Shown here piece by piece: positions 8,117 to 16,120 of a stretch of 30,792 nt of DNA. Under the pieces are notes generated by a model. That model was not told the origin of the DNA, did no database searches, and saw only the letters and a list, made by a program, of their open reading frames with translations. The stretch is from a virus. The stretch's first letter is position 1, and each line of letters begins with the position of its first letter. A program made the position numbers and the translations under genes. Location of the stretch: positions 1 through 30,792 of IMG/VR virus record IMGVR_UViG_3300031746_000109, one strand, 5' to 3'.

Positions 8117-8504
8117 GGTCTAAAGCTCCTTTCATATTTGGGTAAACCTTAAGACTTCCATCCTTTCGATGAAAGCATATATACTTACAGTCATTCTTTT
8201 CCGCCTTCCTGACCATAGCAAGAAGCCGCCAGAAGTATTTCTTTTCCTTCGCGCACAACGTCGTAATGTAGATGTAGTCCCCCCGACCTATCAGCGGCAT
8301 GTCCTTCCAGGTAAAATCTCGCTTCTCGGGTAGATGAGTGCATCTCATCCAATCTATGAAGCCCTTTAGTTCGCCGTCTTCCCATATAAACTCCAGATAC
8401 CCATATCTTTGACAGTCCTTATAGTAACGCAGTAAGTCGACATACGTCTCACCAAAGTCTATACCTGACGCACGCCTTAGTTCGATGATTTCGTCTAATA
8501 TCAC
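8103..8504 (-). CDS. GNAT-like small protein upstream of the ejection genes
   Basis: The protein has 133 residues and starts at GTG (8504). It begins with a helix (MILDEIIELRRASG), then a strand pair (EFIWEDGELKGFIDW), a central strand (DYIYITTLCA), a helix (WRLLAMVRKAEKN) and a final strand with KYICFHRKDG. This order resembles the acetyltransferase (GNAT) fold, and T7 gp13-type proteins near the ejection genes have been linked to that fold. The acetyl-CoA pyrophosphate loop (Q/RxxGxG/A) is not evident, so it may be a non-enzymatic assembly factor. It follows the small fiber-associated gene by three bases. The resemblance is based on pattern only. Confidence 0.45.
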   Translation of the reverse strand: MILDEIIELRRASGIDFGETYVDLLRYYKDCQRYGYLEFIWEDGELKGFIDWMRCTHLPEKRDFTWKDMPLIGRGDYIYITTLCAKEKKYFWRLLAMVRKAEKNDCKYICFHRKDGSLKVYPNMKGALDHVQV

Positions 8505-8507
8505 GCT

Positions 8508-8804
8508 TCATTTGACCTTATCTTCCAACTTCTTTACCCGTTCTTCTAGTGTCGGTTGTTTCGGTGGTTCGTATCGTTCATAGCTATCGGGTTTCCACTC
8601 GTTTATATCTATGACCTCAACAATCCTTGTCTGCACTGGTATCTGGTCTACTCCATGTGTAGCCCACCTTAACGCCCAAGCATATTCGTTGCTACCGTCA
8701 TCTTTGACGAATGGGTACTCTTTTGTGGTATTCTCTATCGTCTTCTCTTGTGCGTATTGCCAACCTGCTAACTTACCATCTATAAAACGAGCAAGTATCT
8801 TCAT
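8508..8804 (-). CDS. Small fiber-associated protein with C-terminal coiled coil
   Basis: This 98-residue protein has a beta-like N-terminal half (MKILARFIDGKLAGWQY, later AWALRWATHGVD) and ends in a short charged heptad (LEERVKKLEDKV) that could oligomerise. It directly follows the second fiber gene with an ATGA overlap, the usual place for a fiber chaperone or a fiber-binding protein. No known fiber-assembly signature was recognised. The role is inferred only from the neighbourhood. Confidence 0.5.
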   Translation of the reverse strand: MKILARFIDGKLAGWQYAQEKTIENTTKEYPFVKDDGSNEYAWALRWATHGVDQIPVQTRIVEVIDINEWKPDSYERYEPPKQPTLEERVKKLEDKVK

Positions 8805-9736
8805 CGGATTGCCCCCACATAATAGCCCACAACATTAAGGTCAATATCTGGTGAAGCACCATAAGTATTTTTATATTCTAATATCTGTGATGCACTTTTT
8901 AAGGGTACTATTGTGGTACCAGTTGCATTACTGGTCAAAGTATACCCAGTTGCATCTGCAGATAGATCTCTTCTAAACCCTGTAATACAACCTGAAGTGG
9001 CGCCTAGGTGTGCTTCCATTAAGATTAAATCTGAAAACGCTGGAACAACCGCAGTACAAAGAACATTTATCCATGTTGTTGAAGTACCATTGGTCAAAAC
9101 GGCCTGAACTGTATCATAATACATCCAATCATTTTCTTGGTAGAATATTAGTATGTTACTACTTGCATCGTTCCTTACAGCACCGATACAGCGATACCAA
9201 GCACCACCTGATTGCCTATAAATTAACGTACCAGAGGTACTCGTTCCGCAGTTGGAATACTGGGGGGCAAGATTCCACCACTTGATATCCCAACTCGAAC
9301 CAGTATCATTATAGGCGTAGATATAAAACCAAGTACTTGCGGCATCGGCAGTACCCGCTACTTTGTTCGCATCTTCACTAACATCTATGGTTGTAGAAAC
9401 TGCCGTACGGGTATAAACTGAACCGTTTATCTCGACAACACCAGCAGTGGCATAAATAGTTTCCGCAGCCACATACACCAATTCCGCACCAGAGATATAG
9501 TCCTTTAAGGCACTGCTAATCAACTTAGAATCTGTACCGTCATGGTCGTGTCCAGTAGTTGTATTGAAAGCAATCTTACTTTCTACAATGGCGGCACTAT
9601 CACTAATATTTGTATTTGTAATACCGCCATTAACGACTGTGGTAATATCGTTCTGGATATTCTGAATATCGGCGCCACCAAGTATAGAACCATTATCCGC
9701 ACTACTGTAACTTTTCGACCAAGTAATATTTGCCAT
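8801..9736 (-). CDS. Tail fiber B, paralogue of the gene upstream
   Basis: The protein has 311 residues from the ATG at 9736. The N-terminal 70 residues (MANITWSKSYSSADNGSILG onward, through a GHDHDGTDS-type turn) are nearly the same as those of the gene just upstream. The rest is a Thr/Ser/Tyr-rich beta region with no similarity visible by eye. A common anchor with a divergent distal part is typical of fibers that attach to the same site but bind different receptors. The start at 9736 follows the upstream TAA by one base and matches the paralogue's first residues. A longer frame begins at 9814 but would place an unrelated hydrophobic stretch before the conserved start. The ribosome site is weak (GTGGTG), so reinitiation after the upstream stop is likely. 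Confidence 0.65.
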   Translation of the reverse strand: MANITWSKSYSSADNGSILGGADIQNIQNDITTVVNGGITNTNISDSAAIVESKIAFNTTTGHDHDGTDSKLISSALKDYISGAELVYVAAETIYATAGVVEINGSVYTRTAVSTTIDVSEDANKVAGTADAASTWFYIYAYNDTGSSWDIKWWNLAPQYSNCGTSTSGTLIYRQSGGAWYRCIGAVRNDASSNILIFYQENDWMYYDTVQAVLTNGTSTTWINVLCTAVVPAFSDLILMEAHLGATSGCITGFRRDLSADATGYTLTSNATGTTIVPLKSASQILEYKNTYGASPDIDLNVVGYYVGAIR

Positions 9737-9737
9737 T

Positions 9738-10730
9738 TTACACCACTCTATCTGTCCACGCAGTCCAATACACAGCAATAGAAGCAGTCGGGGCATAAAT
9801 AGTAAACGAACCACCAGTACCTGCTGCCTGTTGCGTTATATCAGTAATATTACCAGCAGTTGCCTCTGCAAACAATTCATGTTCCAATGTTGCCACTGTG
9901 CCATGCCTAAAGGTTACTTCTCCCGTTGCACTACCACCTCCAAGATGGGGGTCAGCAGTCTTTTCTCCATATTCAAATGTCTCAAACATATCAAACTTAT
10001 CTGTGGTATCTGGTGTTGTATCAGCAGGACTCCATACCTTCATATAACGTGGTGTCCACCCAGTAGTAATTATCATATTAGCAGCGGGACTTACAGCAGT
10101 AAAAGAGCCACAAGCAAAGTTACTCAAATCAAAGTTATTGTACAAATCCACTTGAAGGTCGGAACTTGCGTCTGTATGAACTATCCCAAGTAGTCTGTAC
10201 AATGTAGAACTGTATTTTTGGTAGCGCCATGGCACCTCTACCGCATTCTCACTTGAATCTGACAAATCTGGCGCCTCTGTTGCCAAACCGTACCCTATAG
10301 ACCCAGAATTGTTATAGGCATATACATATATGATCCCGCTTGCGGGACGACTATTGCCGTCTATCCAATTCCCAGTAACTATGTCGATATTGGCACTATT
10401 AGCAGTAGTCACAAATAACTTACCACCAATATCTATTACACCTGGCGTAACGACAATATCTTCATTATCAGTACCCTGTTTTAAGGTCATACCACGTCTG
10501 TAGTGCTTAATAAGGGGGTAACTCGCGTCTGTGCCGTTATGGGTATGCCCAGTGGTTAAAAAGGCAAGTTTACTCTCTTTAATGGCAGCAGAGGCATTGA
10601 CGTTAGAGTCTGTAATACCGCCATTGACTACGGTAGTGATATCATTCTGTAGGTTCTGTATATCCGCACCGCCTAAAATGGAACCGTTATCCGAAGCGCT
10701 ATATGACTTGGTCCACGAGATGTTTCCCAA
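9738..10730 (-). CDS. Tail fiber A, TTG start
   Basis: This 330-residue beta-rich protein shares its first 70 residues with the next gene: NISWTKSYS, DNGSILGGADIQNLQNDITT, then AAIKESKLAF and GHTHNGTD. The GHTHNGTD turn recurs in many phage fiber and tail-spike proteins. From about residue 80 it is a Thr/Ser/Gly-rich domain with no recognised enzyme motif. The start is a TTG at 10730, ten bases after AGGAGG. It was chosen because it aligns with the ATG-started paralogue. It lies 14 bases after a small fiber-domain gene. A receptor-binding or adaptor role is inferred. Confidence 0.65.
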   Translation of the reverse strand: MGNISWTKSYSASDNGSILGGADIQNLQNDITTVVNGGITDSNVNASAAIKESKLAFLTTGHTHNGTDASYPLIKHYRRGMTLKQGTDNEDIVVTPGVIDIGGKLFVTTANSANIDIVTGNWIDGNSRPASGIIYVYAYNNSGSIGYGLATEAPDLSDSSENAVEVPWRYQKYSSTLYRLLGIVHTDASSDLQVDLYNNFDLSNFACGSFTAVSPAANMIITTGWTPRYMKVWSPADTTPDTTDKFDMFETFEYGEKTADPHLGGGSATGEVTFRHGTVATLEHELFAEATAGNITDITQQAAGTGGSFTIYAPTASIAVYWTAWTDRVV

Positions 10731-10744
10731 TTTTAAGTTTCCTC

Positions 10745-10996
10745 CTATGTTACCAGGTCAAATGCCTGGCTTGAATACCAACTACCACCATGATACTTAT
10801 AGACCTTGAACGTCGCGCCAGTAATAACTCGGCGCGTCTCGCCTTCAAATCCTGGAGAACTTGCTGTAGGGACTGAGGTATAAGACTTCTCCTCATACGC
10901 CCCTTCGTTAAGTATCTCCACCATCTCCTGAAGCATCTGAAGCAAGCGCGGGTCTGTAGTCTGCTTGTTTAACTTTATGTCGCTGACGATGCTCAT
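10745..10996 (-). CDS. Small tail-associated protein with a beta-type C-terminus
   Basis: This 83-residue protein has an N-terminal helix (LLQMLQEMVEILNEG) followed by a beta stretch (PGFEGETRRVITGATFKVYK, then HGGSWYSSQAF). That GE-R...xxYKY...GGSWY pattern is seen in small phage tail or fiber accessory proteins. Its ATG overlaps the stop of the hub gene by ATGA and the first fiber gene follows, so it may link fiber to tail hub. Function is inferred; the family is not named with confidence. Confidence 0.55.
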   Translation of the reverse strand: MSIVSDIKLNKQTTDPRLLQMLQEMVEILNEGAYEEKSYTSVPTASSPGFEGETRRVITGATFKVYKYHGGSWYSSQAFDLVT

Positions 10997-12774
10997 TTTT
11001 CACCCTTCGTTATGGCTATCTGTGTCCCTACAAGATTATAGGAATAAAGAGTCCACGGATTGGTAGTCAGGCTGTCACTTATCTTAAACTGTATGTAGTT
11101 AGATTGGGTATCAAGCCCTATGGTCTTTTCTATTACTGGCTTTGCCGGTCCAAGAGTCCCTGTTCCAAGAACAAGACCCCGCCTTGTAGTCCCGAGATAG
11201 TATTCCCCACTCGAATTGCCAAGAGGAACGGTTACCGCAGACGACCAAGCACTTGTATAATCCTCTCTATGACAGAAGCTTACCGTATCGTCGCTTATGG
11301 CCTTCATATTCACTATTACCTGCCTCTGTTCTTTTAAGACAGCAGAATTATCTATAAACATTCTTGGTGTGGTATGGTAAGCAGATACAGTGGCAGTTGT
11401 TACAGCAGTAATACTTATTGTGCAACCAGACCCTGTTCCTCCCACTGTGGCTTGTCCAGTTCCAGTAGCATATCCTACACCGGCTTTTACCAATGTTACT
11501 GCGGTTACTATTCCGCTACTTGCAACTACTGAAACTGTACCTCCCATACCACTATCTCCAACAACCGTCAACACATCTCCTGTAGTATACCCAGTCCCGC
11601 CAGCGGTCGGGGCAGAAGCCACAGTGCTAATTGCACCCCAATCTGTATTTCCATAATTCCACCTGTAAGCGTAGCCATCATAGCCAGCCACAATAACCCA
11701 TTTCCTACCATTAGAGTCAACGGCTGATGCGCTCGATTTCAATACTTGACCCGAGAAAGGCCAAACTGCCCCTGTGTAGTAGTTATAGGCAAGGGCATGA
11801 GTTATTGTGCTTGTCCCGCCATTCGGCACAAAGACCACATACCAATGATTAACTGAGTCCACTATAGCATGAGCATATACTAGCCCGCCTTGATTAAGGG
11901 TATCCATAGCGATAGGGCAGATTTCATTACTTTCCTCAAAGGCGGCCGATACCGCATTACAGTTAGAGCCATCAAACTGATATAGCTTACGGTCTGACCC
12001 CAAGAACATAAGGACTTCTTCGCCTGACTTTAGGATAACGTTCTTCATCGTTAAGGGCGAACGAGTCCCGGCCCATGCTCTTTGTTGCACAGCCCAATAC
12101 GGTGAACCACCTCTATAGGTCGCTTGGTGTATAGACCACCGCTTTGAGGCATAAAGCCGTCCTTCCAACTCCATCCACCCTGTTAGTTCATCCCCATCAT
12201 GGGTGTTGATAGGCCAAGTACCGCCATTAGCAAAGTCGTCTATATCGGCTGACTCCGCGTAGTAGAATGTGTAGGGGTAGCCAGGCACTCCCGAAACAAT
12301 GAAGTGGTCTTTATAGACCTTCGGGTGCTTACCGCGTCCCCCCACATTAGAAGTGTTAAGATTTGTAAGGGAAGTCCCTCCTGTCTGCATGGTCTTGATA
12401 TAGTCCCCGCCCCAGTTGCAGATAAAGAGGTTACCCTGATAGTTCTCACATTGTATCGTTTCGTCGCTCATATTCTCTTGGAGACTATCCCACGTACCGT
12501 CCATTTCATCCATCTTATAGTAGGTAGTCCCAAAACTCCCTATCAACGTTCCTTCCCAGTCAAAGAGACCATGACCATCCTTACTACCAGCTCCTGCTTG
12601 TGTGGAATTAAGTTTTGTCCTACCATTTCGTTTATGAAGAGAACCGTCCAAGTCGGCATAGACATCCATACAGTCAGGCGTATGCTTAATACTCATACCG
12701 TTCAGTTCTTTGACCTTGGTATTCAAACCTCCGCTAAAGTCGGAAATCCCACTTACTCTATCTGTCCTAAGCAT
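10993..12774 (-). CDS. Tail hub / head stabilisation protein (beta-propeller-like)
   Basis: This 593-residue protein opens with GISDFSGGLNTKVKELNG and a DLDGSLHKRNG block, the pattern of the podovirus tail-hub or stabilisation proteins (P22 gp10-like in function) that close the portal tube. The body has repeated beta blades with conserved aromatics, such as GLFDWEGTLIGS, RLYASKRWSI and YGYAYRWN-like stretches (here YDGYAYRWNYG). Residues about 378-461 look like an inserted Gly/Thr-rich domain with repeated GGTGYTTGDVLTV-type units. The gene overlaps the adaptor stop as TAATG, giving the adaptor-hub order expected of short-tailed phages. Family assignment comes from pattern and synteny. Confidence 0.65.
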   Translation of the reverse strand: MLRTDRVSGISDFSGGLNTKVKELNGMSIKHTPDCMDVYADLDGSLHKRNGRTKLNSTQAGAGSKDGHGLFDWEGTLIGSFGTTYYKMDEMDGTWDSLQENMSDETIQCENYQGNLFICNWGGDYIKTMQTGGTSLTNLNTSNVGGRGKHPKVYKDHFIVSGVPGYPYTFYYAESADIDDFANGGTWPINTHDGDELTGWMELEGRLYASKRWSIHQATYRGGSPYWAVQQRAWAGTRSPLTMKNVILKSGEEVLMFLGSDRKLYQFDGSNCNAVSAAFEESNEICPIAMDTLNQGGLVYAHAIVDSVNHWYVVFVPNGGTSTITHALAYNYYTGAVWPFSGQVLKSSASAVDSNGRKWVIVAGYDGYAYRWNYGNTDWGAISTVASAPTAGGTGYTTGDVLTVVGDSGMGGTVSVVASSGIVTAVTLVKAGVGYATGTGQATVGGTGSGCTISITAVTTATVSAYHTTPRMFIDNSAVLKEQRQVIVNMKAISDDTVSFCHREDYTSAWSSAVTVPLGNSSGEYYLGTTRRGLVLGTGTLGPAKPVIEKTIGLDTQSNYIQFKISDSLTTNPWTLYSYNLVGTQIAITKGEK

Positions 12775-13910
12775 TAAGCATATCTCCGATCTCGTAGAAA
12801 TGCACCGTGTTGCCCGTAGATTGCCCGGCCGTCTCTGCCTTTAAGACCCTGCATCTTACTCGTAGCAATATCACTCCACTTCTTAGCATCCTGGTTATTC
12901 GGGTCTAACCGGACTGCGGCAAGGTATATCATCAGGTGGTCAAACTTAGCCGGCCATCTCGATACCCTTGAAATCGTATAGGTATCGGTTGACGTACCGC
13001 TTGATATAGATGTTCCGAGATAGGCACTACTTAGCGCAATCGCGGTATTAGTAGTCGCACTTAAAACCTTATACCACTGACTTGCCGAACCTACACCATC
13101 GGCATCAACACGAAGGTAATAGTCGTAAGTAGAGGTTGCTATATTCCCATCCCAATCAGATCCATAACCTGTAACGTCCACAGAACCATTTGTAATAGCC
13201 GAGATATACCCTGTCGTATACTCTGTCATAGGCACAAGGGCTGGAATATAGTTATAGTATATCGAGCGTGCGCTTGTATCAGCAGGATTAAGATAAAGGT
13301 AAGGCGCCCCTGCTACATACTTAACCGCATACTCACCCGGCGTACCGTAGGTATGACTCCAGTTCCTATCATACTCTCCACCGTCCATAGGGGTAAGAAA
13401 GGCTTTGGACCCACTACGCCAGTAATAAACCGCCTCGGGAATATCTTTATCGTCTATGACCATATGGTTAAAGTCGCTCGCTAAGGCATACCTGTCCTGA
13501 ACAAGCCTATATGACGTGTTTGTAGCCACAATAGCTGTACCTACCCACGTTCGGTCTAAGGTAAGGGCTACAGCACTACTGTACGTAACGCGATAGACCT
13601 CATCATACCCTGCTACCTTTAAGAGCATGTTATTCGCTATGGCAGATGTCCAGTCGCAGTCACCATCCCCAGTAACCGCGGTAGTACTTATAGCGGTAAT
13701 ATATCCTGTTCCATAGTCAGCTACCGTTGAGACATAACTTTCCGTACGGAGATAGTCCTCATGGAACATAAGCATAAGGTCTTCCATGTAGGCTTCGTTG
13801 ATGGCACCCTTATACTTGTTTTCGGTAGCTGAGTCTGTTGACTTATCACGGACAAGTTCATTCTGTGCGATCTCGAACATTTCCGTAAATGGTATACGAC
13901 TTATATTCAT
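12774..13910 (-). CDS. Head-tail adaptor protein with duplicated beta insert
   Basis: The protein has 378 residues. The N-terminus is helical (FTEMFEIAQNELVRD, then NKYKGAINEAYMEDLMLMF). The C-terminus is again helical, with FDHLMIYLAAVRL and a basic end. These ends resemble the adaptor that docks under the portal in podoviruses. Between them are two similar beta segments at about residues 66-140 and 230-317, each with TGYIxAI, a D-W block, a YxVxxxxxxxALxL block and a closing SYRL- or YTIS-type strand. They look like a tandem domain duplication. Spacing and AAGGAGG at the ATG are ideal, and the tail-hub gene overlaps its end. Adaptor identity is inferred from architecture and order. Confidence 0.6.
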   Translation of the reverse strand: MNISRIPFTEMFEIAQNELVRDKSTDSATENKYKGAINEAYMEDLMLMFHEDYLRTESYVSTVADYGTGYITAISTTAVTGDGDCDWTSAIANNMLLKVAGYDEVYRVTYSSAVALTLDRTWVGTAIVATNTSYRLVQDRYALASDFNHMVIDDKDIPEAVYYWRSGSKAFLTPMDGGEYDRNWSHTYGTPGEYAVKYVAGAPYLYLNPADTSARSIYYNYIPALVPMTEYTTGYISAITNGSVDVTGYGSDWDGNIATSTYDYYLRVDADGVGSASQWYKVLSATTNTAIALSSAYLGTSISSGTSTDTYTISRVSRWPAKFDHLMIYLAAVRLDPNNQDAKKWSDIATSKMQGLKGRDGRAIYGQHGAFLRDRRYA

Positions 13911-13919
13911 CTATCCTCC

Positions 13920-14000
13920 TTATTTTACTCTACCCTTTTTATGATGCTCCCCTTCTTCGTGTTTCTTCCCTCGTATTCTATAACCGCAGGAGCATTTCAT
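13920..14000 (-). CDS. 26-residue CxC micro-protein
   Basis: The predicted peptide begins MKCSCGYRIRGKKHEEGEHH and is very basic. Its ATG overlaps the TGA of the preceding membrane-protein gene (ATGA), and its TAA lies just before the AAGGAGG of the adaptor gene, so it fills the intergenic space exactly. The C-x-C pair with three nearby His residues could bind a metal. Short peptides starting with MKCxCGY seem to recur in phage structural operons, but this is recollection rather than a search. Coding status is likely, function unknown. Confidence 0.5.
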   Translation of the reverse strand: MKCSCGYRIRGKKHEEGEHHKKGRVK

Positions 14001-14254
14001 TGTTTCCCGTTTATCACCTTATCAGTTAAAGCATACACTACCTTAGCATTATCCAGTTTAGCCAGTATCCTATCTATATTCTTATCGTGATTTTTTACAG
14101 TGGTAGTAAGTCCACCCCAAAGGACAAGAAATGCCCCCACCTGGATTAAGATAGCAAGGGATATGGTGAATATAGTTGCTTTCAGCCCTTTGGTACTCTC
14201 CATAAACTCCTTAAACTTACCGATGTTTTCTTCCTGTATGCAATCATGTGCCAT
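13997..14254 (-). CDS. Single-pass membrane protein (holin or XhlA-like)
   Basis: From the ATG at 14254 the protein has 85 residues. It has a polar N-terminus (MAHDCIQEENIGKFKEFMES), one hydrophobic segment at about residues 30-51, and a C-terminal charged helix (HDKNIDRILAKLD). This layout resembles phage XhlA-like or accessory holin proteins. A GTG one codon upstream is also in frame, but ATG has AAGGAG at the better distance of six bases. The gene lies between the LamG-like gene and the adaptor gene rather than beside the putative holin. A lysis role is therefore only possible. Confidence 0.5.
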   Translation of the reverse strand: MAHDCIQEENIGKFKEFMESTKGLKATIFTISLAILIQVGAFLVLWGGLTTTVKNHDKNIDRILAKLDNAKVVYALTDKVINGKQ

Positions 14255-14278
14255 CACCTTCTCCTTAAAAGTTAGTGG

Positions 14279-15145
14279 TTATTGAATTAGGAATATACGC
14301 CTAACGCCCCCTACTACCGCCGCCTTAATCATATCCCAGTCCGTAGTCGGTTTAATAAAACAATACGGGTCTATATACAGTTGCTGGATTTCGGAGGGGG
14401 AGAGGACACGGGAGTAGATATAAACAAAATTTATATACCCAGTTAAGAATACACTACCATAAACACCGAATTGCATATTCGTTGTAGGATTTCTTAGCGT
14501 ATCTGCTGTTGTTGCTGTTATAGCCCCTAATTTCCCATTTACATATACTCTTACTTCTTTACCTTTTTGCCACGAACCAACAAGCATACAAGGTTTGTTT
14601 ATAACTTGCGCCGTTGTTCCTTGTGCTGTTCGAGCGGCAGCACCACCACTCGTTGTAACAATAGAAAAATATGGAAACATAGTATTTGTGGTTAAATTTA
14701 GTTGAATACTCCAACCATTACTATCAAGCCATCCCCAAGAAGTACCATCAGAACCTTTCGTAACTAACATCGGATTTGTCACCGATTGTGGATAAAATAA
14801 ACCAACTATCGTAAAAGAATTATTTTCACCCAGCAATCCTGTTCCTATCGTATTTATAGTCCCTAATGGTGAGGAATGAAGTGTTCCCATACCTTTAGAA
14901 GATATACCCCACCTTTGCGGTTGAGCAACTACACTTCTAAGCAAACAATTATGTTTTTTTAATAAATCATATCCGACCAAACCATTACCTTCATTTAGAA
15001 GCCATGCCCCAACCAATCCACAACTTAATGGATGGCTCCAATCGATTTGGGAGCCGACGGGAGGCTTGCTTGACCACGGAGTTTTTGCCTCGCAAGGAAT
15101 TACAAGTAAAGATAAAATCAGTAATAGATATAAAACTTTCTTCAT
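14279..15145 (-). CDS. Secreted-type LamG/concanavalin-like protein
   Basis: The 288-residue protein starts with a signal peptide: MKK, a Leu/Ile run, then PCEA before KTPW, with no lipobox. The mature part has the laminin-G/concanavalin-like layout often found in phage tail proteins: GLVGAWLLNEGNG, then NSFTIVGLF, later VRVYVNGKLGA, and RVLSPSEIQQLYIDPYC at the end. Such beta-sandwich domains usually bind glycans. The final stretch (WDMIKAAVVGGVRRIF) resembles the short C-terminal tail of other phage LamG proteins. Its ATG overlaps the stop of the previous signal-peptide gene. Glycan binding is inferred from fold; export from the N-terminus. Confidence 0.65.
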   Translation of the reverse strand: MKKVLYLLLILSLLVIPCEAKTPWSSKPPVGSQIDWSHPLSCGLVGAWLLNEGNGLVGYDLLKKHNCLLRSVVAQPQRWGISSKGMGTLHSSPLGTINTIGTGLLGENNSFTIVGLFYPQSVTNPMLVTKGSDGTSWGWLDSNGWSIQLNLTTNTMFPYFSIVTTSGGAAARTAQGTTAQVINKPCMLVGSWQKGKEVRVYVNGKLGAITATTADTLRNPTTNMQFGVYGSVFLTGYINFVYIYSRVLSPSEIQQLYIDPYCFIKPTTDWDMIKAAVVGGVRRIFLIQ

Positions 15146-15837
15146 TAAATTCCTGTCATTTTAATTAATCTTGCTCTTGTATGAATATCTGTTCCCGTTG
15201 CGAGTATATTGTCATATACAACCCTGACTCTATATGCGGTATCGGGGATATTGACTACATATTGAGCAACAGGCGAATACGGTTGGCCTACTCCATTTAT
15301 TGACCAAATAGTGCCTGCGGCAGTAGTTTGTGCATTTGTAATTCCATCAAGAACTGTAATTGTGTCATCTGCATCAGCACTATGGGCTGTCTGAAAACAA
15401 ATTTCAGAATTAGCGATAGTAGTGTTTTCAATGTAAATCCATTTTCCATCGTGGTCAAGATTATTTGAAATAGGTGCATCAACCGAAAGAACTGTCTGTC
15501 CAGCATCTTCATTCACAAATATAGCTCTTGTAAATGGCGTTCCAGTCGGGCCTCCGAAACTTGTCAATACTTCCCAGTCTGCGTCACCAGTAGTGTTAGT
15601 GGAAATCTCCACCCAAATTATAGCACCTACAGTTTCAGCTGCGGCTTCGGCAAGGCAGACATCAATGGCTAAAGTTGTCTGATAGTTAGGAGAAACATCA
15701 ACAGTAGCACCCTCTCTTGCTGTTCCTGCTGCAACTTCCGCCCAAATATCTGCGGATTCTACGGCTTTTGTTAAGGCGGCATGAGCAGGAGAACACATAA
15801 GCAATAAAACAAGTGTTAGTCCTAATATCTTCTTCAT
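15145..15837 (-). CDS. Secreted-type beta-rich protein of the fiber block
   Basis: This 230-residue protein begins MKK, followed by a Leu-rich core (LGLTLVLLLMC), and has a good AHA|A cleavage site near residue 20. The mature part is acidic, Thr/Ala-rich and probably beta sandwich, with WVEIS, WEVLTSFGG and a C-terminal AYRVRVVYD. It has no enzyme motif. It overlaps the upstream small gene by ATGA, has GGGAGG before its ATG, and is coupled to the LamG-like gene by TAATG. A part in a surface-exposed or fiber complex with its secreted neighbours is inferred. Confidence 0.55.
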   Translation of the reverse strand: MKKILGLTLVLLLMCSPAHAALTKAVESADIWAEVAAGTAREGATVDVSPNYQTTLAIDVCLAEAAAETVGAIIWVEISTNTTGDADWEVLTSFGGPTGTPFTRAIFVNEDAGQTVLSVDAPISNNLDHDGKWIYIENTTIANSEICFQTAHSADADDTITVLDGITNAQTTAAGTIWSINGVGQPYSPVAQYVVNIPDTAYRVRVVYDNILATGTDIHTRARLIKMTGI

Positions 15838-16109
15838 AGAACAAGTCCTCCCTGAATTGCGGTAACGGCAGTATCTAATTGACTACTATTAAAAATAACC
15901 TGTGCCGATTTATAATGATTGATTTCTTCCTGAATCACCTCAATCATCTTTGTTGTCTTTTGAGAAGGGGAATCTCCTTCAAAAAATTGACAGGAAAAGT
16001 CTTTGTTCAAGACCTCTACTGTCCCCTCTTTCAAGACAAGATTAAATACGATTGTATGCAATTTCGGTTGTGTATAAGTAACTGATTTTTTAGTAACTAT
16101 AGCCGTCAT
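15834..16109 (-). CDS. Small protein of unknown function in the fiber block
   Basis: This 91-residue protein has beta strands at the N-terminus (KLHTIVFNLVLKEGTVEV) and a central to C-terminal helical part (MIEVIQEEINHYKSAQ). It has no signal peptide, unlike its neighbours. AAAAGGAGG precedes the ATG, and the stop overlaps the next ATG as ATGA. Small genes in this position can be fiber chaperones or tail accessory proteins, but nothing in the sequence decides this. Confidence 0.5.
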   Translation of the reverse strand: MTAIVTKKSVTYTQPKLHTIVFNLVLKEGTVEVLNKDFSCQFFEGDSPSQKTTKMIEVIQEEINHYKSAQVIFNSSQLDTAVTAIQGGLVL

Positions 16110-16120
16110 AAATCCTCCTT

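Noticed and set aside
9737-9814. Hydrophobic N-terminal extension of fiber B from the ATG at 9814, resembling a signal sequence
   Set aside because: These bases code for the end of fiber A in another frame. The conserved fiber start is at 9736, aligned with the paralogue's TTG start, and there is no ribosome site before 9814.
12304-12777. Plus-strand frame of 157 codons
   Set aside because: It lies opposite the hub gene and has no recognisable domain; it is treated as a chance frame.
14279-15145. Lipoprotein signal in the LamG-like protein
   Set aside because: A Cys occurs near the end of the signal core, but it is preceded by Pro (VIPC), which does not match the lipobox. Ordinary cleavage after CEA is more likely.
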